In this document: positions 7,605 through 16,042 of the stretch, one piece after another
How the letters are laid out: each line of letters begins with the position of its first letter
How positions within the stretch are numbered: the first letter of the stretch is position 1
Source: Streptomyces glomeratus
GTDB lineage: Bacteria > Actinomycetota > Actinomycetes > Streptomycetales > Streptomycetaceae
NCBI RefSeq assembly: GCF_021462825.1
Contig: NZ_JAKEEB010000009.1
Span: 62,001-126,000, forward strand
Direction of reading: 5' to 3'
Length of the DNA: 64,000 nt
Made by a program: the position numbers and the translations under genes
Notes under the pieces: generated by a model
Seen by the model: only the letters and a program-made list of their open reading frames with translations
Databases searched by the model: none
What the model was told of the DNA's origin: nothing

Positions 7605-8528
7605 TCAGCGGGCCGGCGCGCCCTGCGGCTGCTGCGGGGCGATACCCAGCGCCGTCATGTACTTGGCGAGCGTCAGCTTGCCGATCGCCGGGTACGCGCC
7701 GAGGGCTTCGGCGGCGGGGCATCCCGCTTCCTCGGCGGCCGCGTTCAGCAGACCCGCCTCCAGCTCCGGACCGATCAGATACGGGGCGAGCGCCAGCTGC
7801 TGGGAACCCGCGGAGCGCAGCTGCTCGGCGACGGCCGTGATCGAGCCCTCCTGGTCCAGCGCCGCCGCCATCACCGGCACGGCGAGCCGCGCGGCCAGCA
7901 GCATGCCCGTGATACCGGCCGCCTGCACGGCCTCCTCGCCGCCCACCGACGCGAGGATGATGCCGTCCGCGGCCGTCGCCACGGTGAACAGCCGGGCCCG
8001 GTCGGCGCGGGCGAGGCCGGCCTCGGACAGGCGCACGTGCAGCGCCTCGGCGAGCAGCGGGTGCGGGCCGAGCACATCGGTCAGGTCGGCCGCGACGCGG
8101 CTGTCCATCACGGCCTGGCGGACCCGGCGCAGCAGCGCGCTGTCCGGACCTGCCAGCAGGGGCACCACGACGGCGACGGGGCCCTCGGGCCTCTTGGCCT
8201 CCACGCCGGCGGCGACCGCCTGCTCGTAGCGGGCGGTGCGCTCCTCGGCGGTCTGCGCGAGAACGGACTGCAGCGTGGGGAACTCGGACTCGTCCCCGTC
8301 CACGTAACCGATCCGGGCGTCCAGGCCGGGCAGCTCGGAACGCGCGATGCTCACGACCTCCTCGGCGAGGCTGCGCGTGGCGGCGCTGGGCGTGCCGGGC
8401 ACCGCGAGGACGAGCGCGGGCGCGCCTTCGGGAGCCGCCAGCGGCTCGGGACGGCGGTGCCGCCCGGGCTGGCGGGGTCGCGGCATTCGTACAGGCAGGC
8501 CGGATGCGGGCCCAGTGGGGGAGCTCAT
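7605..8528 (-). CDS. Sirohydrochlorin chelatase (CbiX/SirB)-like protein, probably degenerate
   Basis: This 307-residue protein has two tandem CbiX-like halves. The first begins PALVLAVPGTPSAATRSLAEEV and the second DLTDVLGPHPLLAEALHVRL. Active chelatases that insert Co or Fe into sirohydrochlorin start the first half with an AHGS-type motif whose histidine binds metal. Here that motif reads VPGT, with no histidine, while a histidine is kept in the second half (GPHP). A non-catalytic or altered role is therefore likely. A TAGCAT box 8 bases before the ATG, and no ribosome site, suggest a leaderless transcript. No sirohaem or cobalamin genes are adjacent. Confidence 0.7.
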   Translation of the reverse strand: MSSPTGPASGLPVRMPRPRQPGRHRRPEPLAAPEGAPALVLAVPGTPSAATRSLAEEVVSIARSELPGLDARIGYVDGDESEFPTLQSVLAQTAEERTARYEQAVAAGVEAKRPEGPVAVVVPLLAGPDSALLRRVRQAVMDSRVAADLTDVLGPHPLLAEALHVRLSEAGLARADRARLFTVATAADGIILASVGGEEAVQAAGITGMLLAARLAVPVMAAALDQEGSITAVAEQLRSAGSQQLALAPYLIGPELEAGLLNAAAEEAGCPAAEALGAYPAIGKLTLAKYMTALGIAPQQPQGAPAR

Positions 8529-8941
8529 GGCGCCGCATGCTACTGGTTTTGTGGGCTCCCCTGTTCGGGGAGGGGGCAGGTGAGCGGTATCCGTCCGGTT
8601 TTGTCTGATGAGTTACGTACGGTTGAGCAGTGATCGATACCGTGTGACCTTCCCGTCGTTCCCCCGTGACGACATCCCGTTCCCGGGAAGAGGGATGACC
8701 CACCCTTTTCGGACGCGACGTACAGCAGTCGTTCGTCGTAGGGCGGTTCGAGCGTGCCCTCCGCCAGCGCGAGTGCCATCCGCACGGCACCGGTCACCGG
8801 GCCGAACAGCGCCCCGCTCGCGCGGTCGCCCGGCAGACGGCCCCTAACACCCGTCTTCCGCCCGCCGTTGACGTCCCCGCCCGGCGCGGTCGGCCCGGTG
8901 CCGGGCGGTGCCCTGCACCGATCCGCCGAGGCCCGGCGATG
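8529..8941. other. Gene-poor stretch with a possible coding remnant on the minus strand
   Basis: No confident gene is present. On the minus strand a frame is open from about 8938 down to 8540 without a convincing start. Its middle part (about 8850-8690) reads like real protein, with VTGAVRMALALAEG then PPYDERLLYVASEKG, and uses GC-rich third positions. A GTG at 8797 could start an 85-residue product whose last half has no protein-like character. It may be a decayed gene; I do not recognise the family. Confidence 0.3.
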
Positions 8942-9628
8942 TTACGGCAGACGCCAGTCCACCGGCTGTGCCCCCTGCCTCAGCAGCAGGTCGTTGGCGC
9001 GGCTGAACGGGCGTGAGCCGAAGAACCCCCGGTCCGCCGACATCGGGGACGGATGCGCCGACTCCACCGACGGCAGATCGCCGAGCAGCGGCCGCAGATT
9101 GCGGGCGTCACGGCCCCACAGAACGGACACCAGTGGCTTTCCGCGCGCAGCCAGTGCCCGTATCGCCTGCTCGGTGACCTCTTCCCAGCCCTTGCCCCGG
9201 TGTGCCGCCGGACGACGCGGGGCCGTGGTCAGTGCCCTGTTGAGCAACAGCACGCCCTGCTGGGTCCACGGGGTGAGATCGCCGTTGGACGGCTGGGGCA
9301 GGCCCAGGTCGGTGTTCAGCTCGCGGAAGATGTTGATCAGGCTGCCGGGCAGCGGACGGACGTCCGGAGCGACGGAGAACGACAGTCCCACCGCGTGTCC
9401 CGGTGTCGGGTAGGGATCCTGTCCGACGATCAGGACGCGGACGTCGTCGAAGGGCTGCTGGAAGGCCCGCAGGACGTTCGGTCCCGCGGGGAGGTAGGTG
9501 CGCCCCGCGGCGATCTCCGCGCGCAGGAAGTCGCCCATCTCGGCGATCCTTCCGGCCACCGGCTCCAGGGCCTTGGCCCAGCCTGGTTCGACGATCTCAT
9601 GCAACGGTCGTGGTGCCACGGGCGTCAC
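8942..9628 (-). CDS. ung: Uracil-DNA glycosylase, family 1
   Basis: This 228-residue enzyme removes uracil from DNA to start base-excision repair. The catalytic water-activating motif GQDPYP is at about residues 75-80, followed by GHAVGLSFS. The DNA-intercalation/His motif HPSPMS is near residue 192, and LLLNRALT and VLWGRDAR complete the family signatures. Length is normal and all catalytic residues are present. The gene is monocistronic. Confidence 0.97.
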   Translation of the reverse strand: MTPVAPRPLHEIVEPGWAKALEPVAGRIAEMGDFLRAEIAAGRTYLPAGPNVLRAFQQPFDDVRVLIVGQDPYPTPGHAVGLSFSVAPDVRPLPGSLINIFRELNTDLGLPQPSNGDLTPWTQQGVLLLNRALTTAPRRPAAHRGKGWEEVTEQAIRALAARGKPLVSVLWGRDARNLRPLLGDLPSVESAHPSPMSADRGFFGSRPFSRANDLLLRQGAQPVDWRLP

Positions 9629-9775
9629 CCTACTGCCGGGCGCGCGCCGACGATCAACCGGTGGCTCGAGGGCGACCGGGAATGATCGTGTGAGTCATGA
9701 ACAGGCCATGAGGTAGCGGAATATGACCGAACGCAAGTCCTTCCTCTCAAGGGTTGCCGTCCTGCCAGTGTCGGA

Positions 9776-10861
9776 TCAGGCGATCACCGCCGCCCGTACG
9801 CACAGCACGTCCGGCAGATGGGACGCGAGTTGCCGCCAACTGTCGCCGTCGTCCGCCGACGCGTACAACTCGCCGTTGCGATTGCCGAAGTAGACGCCCG
9901 CGGGGTCCCCGTCGTCCGTGCACAGGGCGTCCCGCAGAACCGTGCCGTAGTGGGGCTCGCCGGGCAGCCCGGCCGTGAGCGGCTCCCAGCTCTTGCCCGC
10001 GTCCGCCGTCCGGAAGACTCGGCAGCGATGGTCGGCGGGGACCCGGTCCGCGTCCGCGTTGATCGGGAAGACATACGCCGTGCCCCCGCGGTGCGGGTGG
10101 GCGGCCGCGGCGAATCCGAACGTGGACGGCAGCCCGCTCCCGATGTCCGTCCAGTGCGTGCCTCCGTCGTCGCTCCTGTACACCCCCCAGTGGTTCTGCA
10201 GATACAGCCGGTCCGGGACCGCCGCATCCTGCGCGATCTTGTGCACGCACTGGCCGAACTCCGGGTTCGGATCGGGCAGGAAGACCGCCGACACACCGGA
10301 GTTGGACGGCTCCCAGCCGGCGCCTCCGTCCCGCGTCCGGAACACCCCGGCCGTCGACACGGCGACCGTCACGGCCTTCGCGTCCCGTTTGTCGGTCACC
10401 ACCGTGTGCAGGCCCTCGCCACCGCCGCCCGGCACCCATCTGTCACGCGTCGGGTGCTCCCACAGGGGTCGCACCAGTTCGAAGCTCTCGCCGCGATCCT
10501 CCGAGCGGTACAGCGCGGCGGGCTCCGTGCCCGCGTACACCACGTCCGGCTCGGCGGCCGCGGGATGCAGCTGCCACACGCGCTCCAGCGAAGCACCGGT
10601 GTCCTTGGGGAACTTGACGGCAGGCCGGGCCGGCTCGGCCCAGGTGCGGCCCAGGTCGTCGGAGTGGAATACGGACGGCCCCCAGTGCGCGCTGTCCCCT
10701 CCGGCCAGCAGGCGCGGGGTCGCACCGCGGGTGTCGATGGCGACCGAGTAGATCGCCTGCGCGTTGAAGTACGGACCGTCGTCGAACTCCCATGCGCCGC
10801 CCCGTCGCCGCGCGATGAACAGTCCTTTGCGTGTGCCCACGGTGAGCAGTACCTCGGCCAT
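9776..10861 (-). CDS. BNR/Asp-box repeat beta-propeller (sialidase-like fold)
   Basis: This 361-residue protein has at least four Asp-box blades of the form SxDxGxTW: HSDDLGRTW, RSEDRGESF, RTRDGGAGW, RSDDGGTHW and RTADAGKSW. It starts MAEVLLTVGTRKGLF and lacks a signal peptide, so it is probably cytosolic. Asp-box propellers occur in sialidases and photosystem assembly factors, but no sialidase Arg triad can be assigned. The ATG at 10861 is preceded by GGAGG with 8-base spacing; an open extension upstream is unlikely to be translated. Confidence 0.75.
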   Translation of the reverse strand: MAEVLLTVGTRKGLFIARRRGGAWEFDDGPYFNAQAIYSVAIDTRGATPRLLAGGDSAHWGPSVFHSDDLGRTWAEPARPAVKFPKDTGASLERVWQLHPAAAEPDVVYAGTEPAALYRSEDRGESFELVRPLWEHPTRDRWVPGGGGEGLHTVVTDKRDAKAVTVAVSTAGVFRTRDGGAGWEPSNSGVSAVFLPDPNPEFGQCVHKIAQDAAVPDRLYLQNHWGVYRSDDGGTHWTDIGSGLPSTFGFAAAAHPHRGGTAYVFPINADADRVPADHRCRVFRTADAGKSWEPLTAGLPGEPHYGTVLRDALCTDDGDPAGVYFGNRNGELYASADDGDSWRQLASHLPDVLCVRAAVIA

Positions 10862-11143
10862 GCCGGCCACCTCCGAAACGTCGTTGTTCCAGACACCGGC
10901 CAGTCTGCACCCCGCCACTGACAATCACCCCTGGACGTCTCGTCCCTGCAGGTCAGGGTCCGTGTTGCCGGAAGACGGAGAGGGAGCCGCCCGGGTGTGG
11001 ACCCGCGGGCGGCGGCCCGGCGCCGGCGTTTCGGGGTCCAAGAATCCGGCGGCGCGGCGCACGTCATATGAGCAGCGGCGGCCCGGCACCCGTATGGGAG
11101 GGCGGTCGGGGGTATCGGTGTGTGCGTGAGGAGGAGGGCATCG

Positions 11144-11743
11144 ATGAGGCGGCTGCCACCGATGACGGCGTTCCGCGGCCCCAGGGTGTGGGGGTGGCGC
11201 TGGCGGCGCAATCCGCTGCGGCGCCGCAGTGATGCGCTGGAGGCCTGGGTCGTGCTCACCGTGTGGGTGGTGACCGTGGTCGGTGGGGTGCTGACGGGGC
11301 TGGCGGCGACGCACTCTGTGGAGCAGGGACTGGCCCGGGAGCGGGCCCAGTGGCGCCCGGTCGTCGCGCTGCTCACCGAGGACGCGCCGAAGGCGACCAC
11401 CGCGACCGCGTCCGGCGCGGGGCGCGTCTGGGCGGATGTGCGCTGGACCGGGACCGATGGCCGGTCCCACACCGGCCGGGCACGGGTGGCCGCCGGCAGC
11501 AGTACGGGTACGGCCGTCACCGTGTGGACGGACGGCGCGGGTTCTCTGGTGACCCGGCCCGCCTCCCGGTCCGAGGCCGGGGTGCGCGCGGCGATGGCCG
11601 GGGTGCTGGTCGGGATGAGTGTCGCCGCGGTTCCGTGCATGGGCGGGCGCATCGTGCGGGAACGCCTGGAACGGCGCCGCATGGCCGAGTGGGACGCGGC
11701 CTGGGCGCGGTTCGGCCCCATGTGGGGCCGCAAGACGGGCTGA
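11144..11743 (+). CDS. Rv1733c-like membrane protein
   Basis: This 199-residue protein has an Arg-rich N-terminus (WGWRWRRNPLRRRSDALEAW), a first membrane helix (residues about 36-56), an extracytoplasmic loop of about 90 residues with TARATV-like beta character and a second helix near residues 150-170. This is the architecture of the two-helix family named after the dormancy-linked mycobacterial antigen Rv1733c, which is expanded in Streptomyces. GAGGAGGAG lies 6 bases before ATG 11144, better than the upstream in-frame codon at 11120. Function unknown. Confidence 0.75.
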   Translation: MRRLPPMTAFRGPRVWGWRWRRNPLRRRSDALEAWVVLTVWVVTVVGGVLTGLAATHSVEQGLARERAQWRPVVALLTEDAPKATTATASGAGRVWADVRWTGTDGRSHTGRARVAAGSSTGTAVTVWTDGAGSLVTRPASRSEAGVRAAMAGVLVGMSVAAVPCMGGRIVRERLERRRMAEWDAAWARFGPMWGRKTG

Positions 11744-11799
11744 CCGTCCGTGGCCGGCAGCCTGCTCGGCCGGCGTCATGGAGGAAGACGGCAGGTCGG

Positions 11800-13212
11800 T
11801 CAGACAGGTTGTTGGTCGCGAGGTGGTTGCCGCTGTGTGTCGCGCTGGGCGGCGGTCATGAGGGACTGCCAGTCCGGGAGCTTCACCACCGACCGGCCGA
11901 GCGAGACCCCCAGCTCCGCCTCCGCCCGCTCGATCGCCAGCCACCCCGGCCACTCGACCGGGTTGACCCCGTTCGACCGCAGCCAGGCGAGCGCGTCCTC
12001 GGGCACCTCCCGGCCCACAAGGCCGGGGGCGTCCTCGAGCAGCGAGGTCACCGTCTCCTTGGCGCAGGGCCGGTTCGTGCCGATCACGCCTGTCGGGCCC
12101 CGCTTGATCCACCCGGCCACGTACTCGCCCGGTGAGACGGCCCCGTCCCGCAGCACCCGTCCCGAGCGGTGCGGTACGGTGCCGCTCTGCGCGTCGAACG
12201 GCAGCCCCTCCAGGGGCACTCCGCGATAGCCGACCGAACGCAGCACCAGCTGGGCCTCCACGTCTTCGTAGCGCCCGGTGCCCTCGACTCCGCCGTGCCG
12301 GTCAGGGGCCGTGCGTTCGAAGCGCACCGCGCCGACGCGACGTCCCCCGAGGTCTCGGTTCCCCTCGGGCGGGGAGGCGCCCCCGGCGGCGAGCAGTTCC
12401 ACCGGCCGCAGGAAGAACCGCAGCCGGATCCGGCGCGGGGCTCCCCGCGGAGGTGCCGCCGCCCACGAGCGCAGCACCTCCACGTTCCGGCGCTGCGTGG
12501 CCGGCAGCCCGGACGGGTCCCGGTACCCCGGGTCGAGTGCCAGCTCCTCCTCGTCCACGATCACCTCGGTGTCCGGCAGGGTGCCCAGCTCCCGCAGTTC
12601 CTTGGTGGTGAACCGGGCCTGCGAGGGGCCGCGCCGCCCCACCATGTGGACCTCCGTGATCTCGCTGGCCGCCAGCGCCGTGAGCGCCGCCTGCGGCATG
12701 TCGGTGGGGCTCAGCTCCGTCACCCCCCGGGCCAGCATCCGGGTCACGTCCACCGCGACGTTCCCGACACCGATCACCGCGGCCGACCGCGCGCCGAGCA
12801 CGAAACCGTCGGCGGCGGAGTCCGGGTGCGCGCTGTACCAGGACACGAACTCCGTGGCCGACCAGCTGCCGGGCAGCTCCTCGCCGGGGATGCCGAGATG
12901 GCGGTCGGTCGCGGCCCCCACGCAGTAGACCACCGCGTGGTACAGCTCGCCCAGCCGGGCCGGGGGCACGCCGCCCGCGCCCACCTCGACACCGCCGAGG
13001 AACCTGATCCGCTCGTGCTCCAGAACCGCGCGCAGGTTGTTCTGCAGCGACTTGATCTTCTCGTGGTCGGGCGCCACGCCGTACCGCACCAGCCCATACG
13101 GGCACGGCAGCCGGTCGAGGACGTCGACGCGTACCTCTGGGTCCTGCTGGACAAGGCTCTGGGCGGTGTAGACCCCGCTCGGCCCGGAGCCGACGACGGC
13201 GACATGCAGCAC
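11800..13212 (-). CDS. fprA: FprA-type ferredoxin/adrenodoxin NADP+ reductase
   Basis: This 470-residue flavoprotein passes electrons between NADPH and ferredoxin, for example to P450s. The FAD-binding motif VGSGPSG is at residues 6-12, PYGLVRYGVAPDH is the family signature, the NADPH-binding motif GVGNVAVD is in the middle, and VAGWIKRGPTGVIGTNR lies near the C-terminus. GTG 13212 is preceded by GAGGGAG. It is longer than the roughly 450-residue mycobacterial enzyme because of a Gln/Arg-rich tail. A P450 is present in this window but 46 kb away, so no direct partner can be named. Confidence 0.9.
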   Translation of the reverse strand: MLHVAVVGSGPSGVYTAQSLVQQDPEVRVDVLDRLPCPYGLVRYGVAPDHEKIKSLQNNLRAVLEHERIRFLGGVEVGAGGVPPARLGELYHAVVYCVGAATDRHLGIPGEELPGSWSATEFVSWYSAHPDSAADGFVLGARSAAVIGVGNVAVDVTRMLARGVTELSPTDMPQAALTALAASEITEVHMVGRRGPSQARFTTKELRELGTLPDTEVIVDEEELALDPGYRDPSGLPATQRRNVEVLRSWAAAPPRGAPRRIRLRFFLRPVELLAAGGASPPEGNRDLGGRRVGAVRFERTAPDRHGGVEGTGRYEDVEAQLVLRSVGYRGVPLEGLPFDAQSGTVPHRSGRVLRDGAVSPGEYVAGWIKRGPTGVIGTNRPCAKETVTSLLEDAPGLVGREVPEDALAWLRSNGVNPVEWPGWLAIERAEAELGVSLGRSVVKLPDWQSLMTAAQRDTQRQPPRDQQPV

Positions 13213-13375
13213 GGCGGAACTCCCTCGCTGAGGAGATCGCTGGTGGCTCCAGCATTGCACCGCGCACGGCGGGAGGGGAGAGGCGGTCGCGGCGCTGGGC
13301 CGACGGGGTGCGGAGCGGGTCCCTGCCGTGCGTGGCTCTTGGCATGGTATGTGATCGCCCGCTTACGTTGCGTGT

Positions 13376-13906
13376 ATGTGGGAAGCGTCCTTTGGGGATT
13401 TTTCCGATCACTTCCGATCTGGCTTCCCCTCGGACGGGCCGGTGTCCGTGTGGCCCGCCTGGGAAGTGCAGGAGTGCGGGAACGTCACGTCGTGGTTCGC
13501 CGTACGGCTCGATCTGCCCGACGGCGGACGGGTGGACGTGCTCGCCGTGACGGCCGGTGGCTGCCTGGGCATCGAGGAGGTGAGGGCCCAGCCGCCCTTG
13601 TCGCTCGACGATCTGACGGCGCTCGTCGACTGGATCGAGGAGCCCCTGCTCGAGGCCTGCGGCACCGGCCCCGCCCCGCCGTCCGAGTCCTCCGGAGCGC
13701 TCGTGGGCCGTGACCGCCCCGCCTGGCCGCCCGGCCCCGAGGGGATGCGCCGCGTCGCCGAGGAGTACCTCGCGGCCCAGGGGCGGGGCGCCGACCCGGT
13801 GCTCGCGGTGATGTACGCGACGGGTTGCAGCCGCCGCGGATCGCTGAAGCTGATCGGCGGGGCGCGCGACGCCGGACTGCTGACCCCGCGTCACAACCGC
13901 CGCTGA
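13376..13906 (+). CDS. DUF6214 family protein
   Basis: This 176-residue soluble protein contains WPAWEV, RLDLPDGGRVDVLAV, the segment RAQPPLSLDDL and a C-terminal helical part ending ARDAGLLTPRHNRR. I recall this pattern as DUF6214, restricted to Streptomyces and relatives. The C-terminal 60 residues look like a small helix-turn-helix-like bundle (SRRGSLKLIGGARDAG), so DNA binding is possible but unproven. ATG 13376 has no clear ribosome site. Confidence 0.65.
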   Translation: MWEASFGDFSDHFRSGFPSDGPVSVWPAWEVQECGNVTSWFAVRLDLPDGGRVDVLAVTAGGCLGIEEVRAQPPLSLDDLTALVDWIEEPLLEACGTGPAPPSESSGALVGRDRPAWPPGPEGMRRVAEEYLAAQGRGADPVLAVMYATGCSRRGSLKLIGGARDAGLLTPRHNRR

Positions 13907-13964
13907 CCGGGGCGCGCCGGCCGACTGCCCGGCCGCAGGGCGCGGACGCGACCGGACCGCGTCG

Positions 13965-14654
13965 CTAGGCCCTGCCGTCCTGGCCGTCCCTCTCCGGACT
14001 CCGGCTCTCCGTCGCGAAGAACCGCGACAGGTCCGTGTCGTACGGCCCGCGTGCGCCCTCGGAATCCGGCGGGGTCCCCAACCGCCGGTCCAGGCCGTAC
14101 CGTTGGAACAGCTCCGCCCGCAGCACCGGCAGCGGCATCGGGGCGCCAGGGACGAGGGCCGCGTAGACCGCGCCCATCAACAGGGCCCGCAGCTTCGGGT
14201 AATCGGTCACGGGGTCCGTGGACCCGTGCCGGGCGACCGTCTCCCGCAGCAGTTCCGCGAGCCGCTGCTGCTCGGGACACTGCACGAACCCCTCCGCCTG
14301 CAGCATCCCCGCCATGTGCTGGCGCATCAGCACCGGATGACGGGCCGTCAGGGCGAGAATCGCGTCGATGGCCCGCGCCAACCGCTCCCGGCCGTCCTCG
14401 GTGCGCGGCTCACGCTCCAGGGCCTCCTCCAGGGTGCGGTGCATCAGCCGGTGCACGGCGGACTGGAGGAGCTGTCGCTTGCCCGGAAAGTAGTACGACA
14501 CCAGGCCACGGGCGGAGCCGGCGCGGTCCGCGATGTCGCCCAGCGTCGTCGCGTCGTAGCCACGCTCGCTGACCAGCTCGACCGCCGCCTGCAGCAGCCG
14601 TTCGCGGGAACGCCGCCGCAATTCTTCATTGACCGAGGCGCTGCGCGGGGACAT
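13965..14654 (-). CDS. TetR/AcrR family transcriptional repressor
   Basis: This 229-residue protein has an N-terminal TetR HTH (LVSERGYDATTLGDIADRAG, then ARGLVSYYF) and a helical ligand domain. ATG 14654 is preceded by CAGGAG. An upstream in-frame TTG at 14687 would lie inside a palindrome that is better read as the operator. No obvious target gene is divergent: the next gene, on the other strand, is a small DUF2630 protein. Autoregulation is likely; ligand unknown. Confidence 0.88.
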   Translation of the reverse strand: MSPRSASVNEELRRRSRERLLQAAVELVSERGYDATTLGDIADRAGSARGLVSYYFPGKRQLLQSAVHRLMHRTLEEALEREPRTEDGRERLARAIDAILALTARHPVLMRQHMAGMLQAEGFVQCPEQQRLAELLRETVARHGSTDPVTDYPKLRALLMGAVYAALVPGAPMPLPVLRAELFQRYGLDRRLGTPPDSEGARGPYDTDLSRFFATESRSPERDGQDGRA

Positions 14655-14673
14655 CCTGGACTCCTGCGTTGAC

Positions 14674-14692
14674 TGGCTGTCAGCCAACTATA
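14674..14692 (-). promoter_or_regulatory. TetR promoter -10 with overlapping operator
   Basis: TGGCTGTCAGCCA (14674-14686) is a perfect 13-bp palindrome 20 bases upstream of the TetR ATG. On the minus strand a TATAGT box (14692-14687) abuts it, so a repressor bound there would cover the transcription start. Confidence 0.6.
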
Positions 14693-14896
14693 CTCAGCGC
14701 ATCCGGACCGTGCCCCGGCGGGGCCGGTACGGGTGGCGTCTGCCCTGGGCCACGCGGGGGATGGTCCAGGGCGGCCGCCGGTGACGCCGTGCCCACCCTC
14801 CGCTCCCTTACGGGCCGCGCGGCCTGGACGCCATGTGTCGCAGAGGCGCTCGACCGTCCCTAGAGTGGGCAGGAGTCCCCGAGGAGGCGTTCACTC

Positions 14897-15142
14897 ATGG
14901 ACCAAGAGCAGATCCTGGCCCGTATCTCGGCGATGGTGGACGAGGAGCGTGGCCTGCGTGACGCGCTGCGGTCCGGTCGGATCGACAGTGAGACGGAGCA
15001 GGAACGGCTCGTCGAACTGGAACGTGCGCTCGACCAGTGCTGGGACCTGCTGCGCCAGCGCCGCGCGAAAGCCGAGTTCGGCGAGAACCCGGACGACGCC
15101 CGCGTCCGCCCGGCCTCGCAGGTCGAGGACTACGAGAGCTGA
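14897..15142 (+). CDS. DUF2630 family protein
   Basis: This 81-residue, acidic, all-helical protein begins MDQEQILARISAMVDEE and continues with heptad-rich helices (RLVELERALDQCWDLLRQRR), probably a coiled-coil hairpin. Length and sequence match DUF2630, widespread in actinobacteria and of unknown function. GGAGGCG precedes the ATG. It converges on the HAD gene with 14 bases between stops. Confidence 0.85.
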   Translation: MDQEQILARISAMVDEERGLRDALRSGRIDSETEQERLVELERALDQCWDLLRQRRAKAEFGENPDDARVRPASQVEDYES

Positions 15143-15156
15143 GAGCGGCCGGGGGC

Positions 15157-15855
15157 TCAGCCGATCAGGTCCAGCACCGGACGGAGCCCGTCCGGGCGCT
15201 CGGAAACCGGGCGGGGGTCGACGAAGTGCACCGCGCAGCCCAGGTCCGCCGCGCCGCCGTCCGCGCTGCGGTCGTCCCCCACCATCAGCGTGTCCTGCGG
15301 GGCGAGGCCGAGCGCGTCGCAGGCGAGGGCGAACAGCCGGGTGTCCGGCTTCTGGATCCCGTGTTCGTACGACAGCACGAAGGTGTCCACGTAGGGGGCG
15401 ACACCGTGCTCGCGGAAGACCGGGCGCAGGTCCCAGCCGATGTTGCTGACCACACCGACGGCCACCCCCCGCTGCCGCAGCGCGCCGAGCACCTCTGCCG
15501 TGTCGGGGTAGGGCCGCCAGGCGGCCGGCGTCATATGACGGTCGTACAGGGCGTCATGGAGCCGCGGGTCCGGCAGCGGCACCTGACGAGAGAGGCCGGT
15601 GTACGCGGCTCGGTGTGCCTCGGCGCTACGGTCCCGGACCGCCCACAGGGCGGCCAGGTCGTCCGGCATCGGAGCCGTGGGAAGGGCGCCGCCGGCCAGC
15701 GCGCCCGCCGACTCCAGCCGCTCGGCCGCGCGGGCCAACTCCCCCTCCGGCAGGGCGAGTCCGGCTTCCGTCACCACGGCGCGCAGCCACGACTCGGTCG
15801 ATTCGATGCGGAACAGGGTCCCGGAGAAGTCGAACAGCACACCTTTGATCGCCAT
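15157..15855 (-). CDS. HAD superfamily hydrolase
   Basis: This 232-residue phosphatase-like enzyme has motif I at the N-terminus (FDFSGTLF), a helical cap, motif II VVSNIG, motif III K (QKPD) and motif IV VGDDRSAD. In motif I the second Asp, normally the general acid, is replaced by Ser (D-F-S instead of D-x-D). This is recurrent in actinobacterial members and may change the chemistry. The ATG at 15855 follows three copies of a 21-bp repeat. Substrate unknown. Confidence 0.82.
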   Translation of the reverse strand: MAIKGVLFDFSGTLFRIESTESWLRAVVTEAGLALPEGELARAAERLESAGALAGGALPTAPMPDDLAALWAVRDRSAEAHRAAYTGLSRQVPLPDPRLHDALYDRHMTPAAWRPYPDTAEVLGALRQRGVAVGVVSNIGWDLRPVFREHGVAPYVDTFVLSYEHGIQKPDTRLFALACDALGLAPQDTLMVGDDRSADGGAADLGCAVHFVDPRPVSERPDGLRPVLDLIG

Positions 15856-15880
15856 GGGGCCGATCCTTCGCGACCCAACC

Positions 15881-15943
15881 GCATGGGTCAAGCACCCTTC
15901 TGCACGGGTCAGGCACGCCTCTGCACAGGTCCAGGGCCGCTGT
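15881..15943. repeat. 21-bp tandem repeat, 3 copies
   Basis: Units start at 15881, 15902 and 15923 with the core GCAYRGGTCANGCACNCYTCT; the last copy is degenerate. They lie in the leader of the minus-strand HAD gene, 26 bases upstream of its start. Confidence 0.75.
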
Positions 15944-16042
15944 CGTGCGGAACGTGCTGACTCGACAGGCACCGGAGGCACATGGCGCTCGTGCCGACGC
16001 GGGGGGGCTCGGGGCCGGCCGGTGTCCGGCCCCGCGCGCCGG

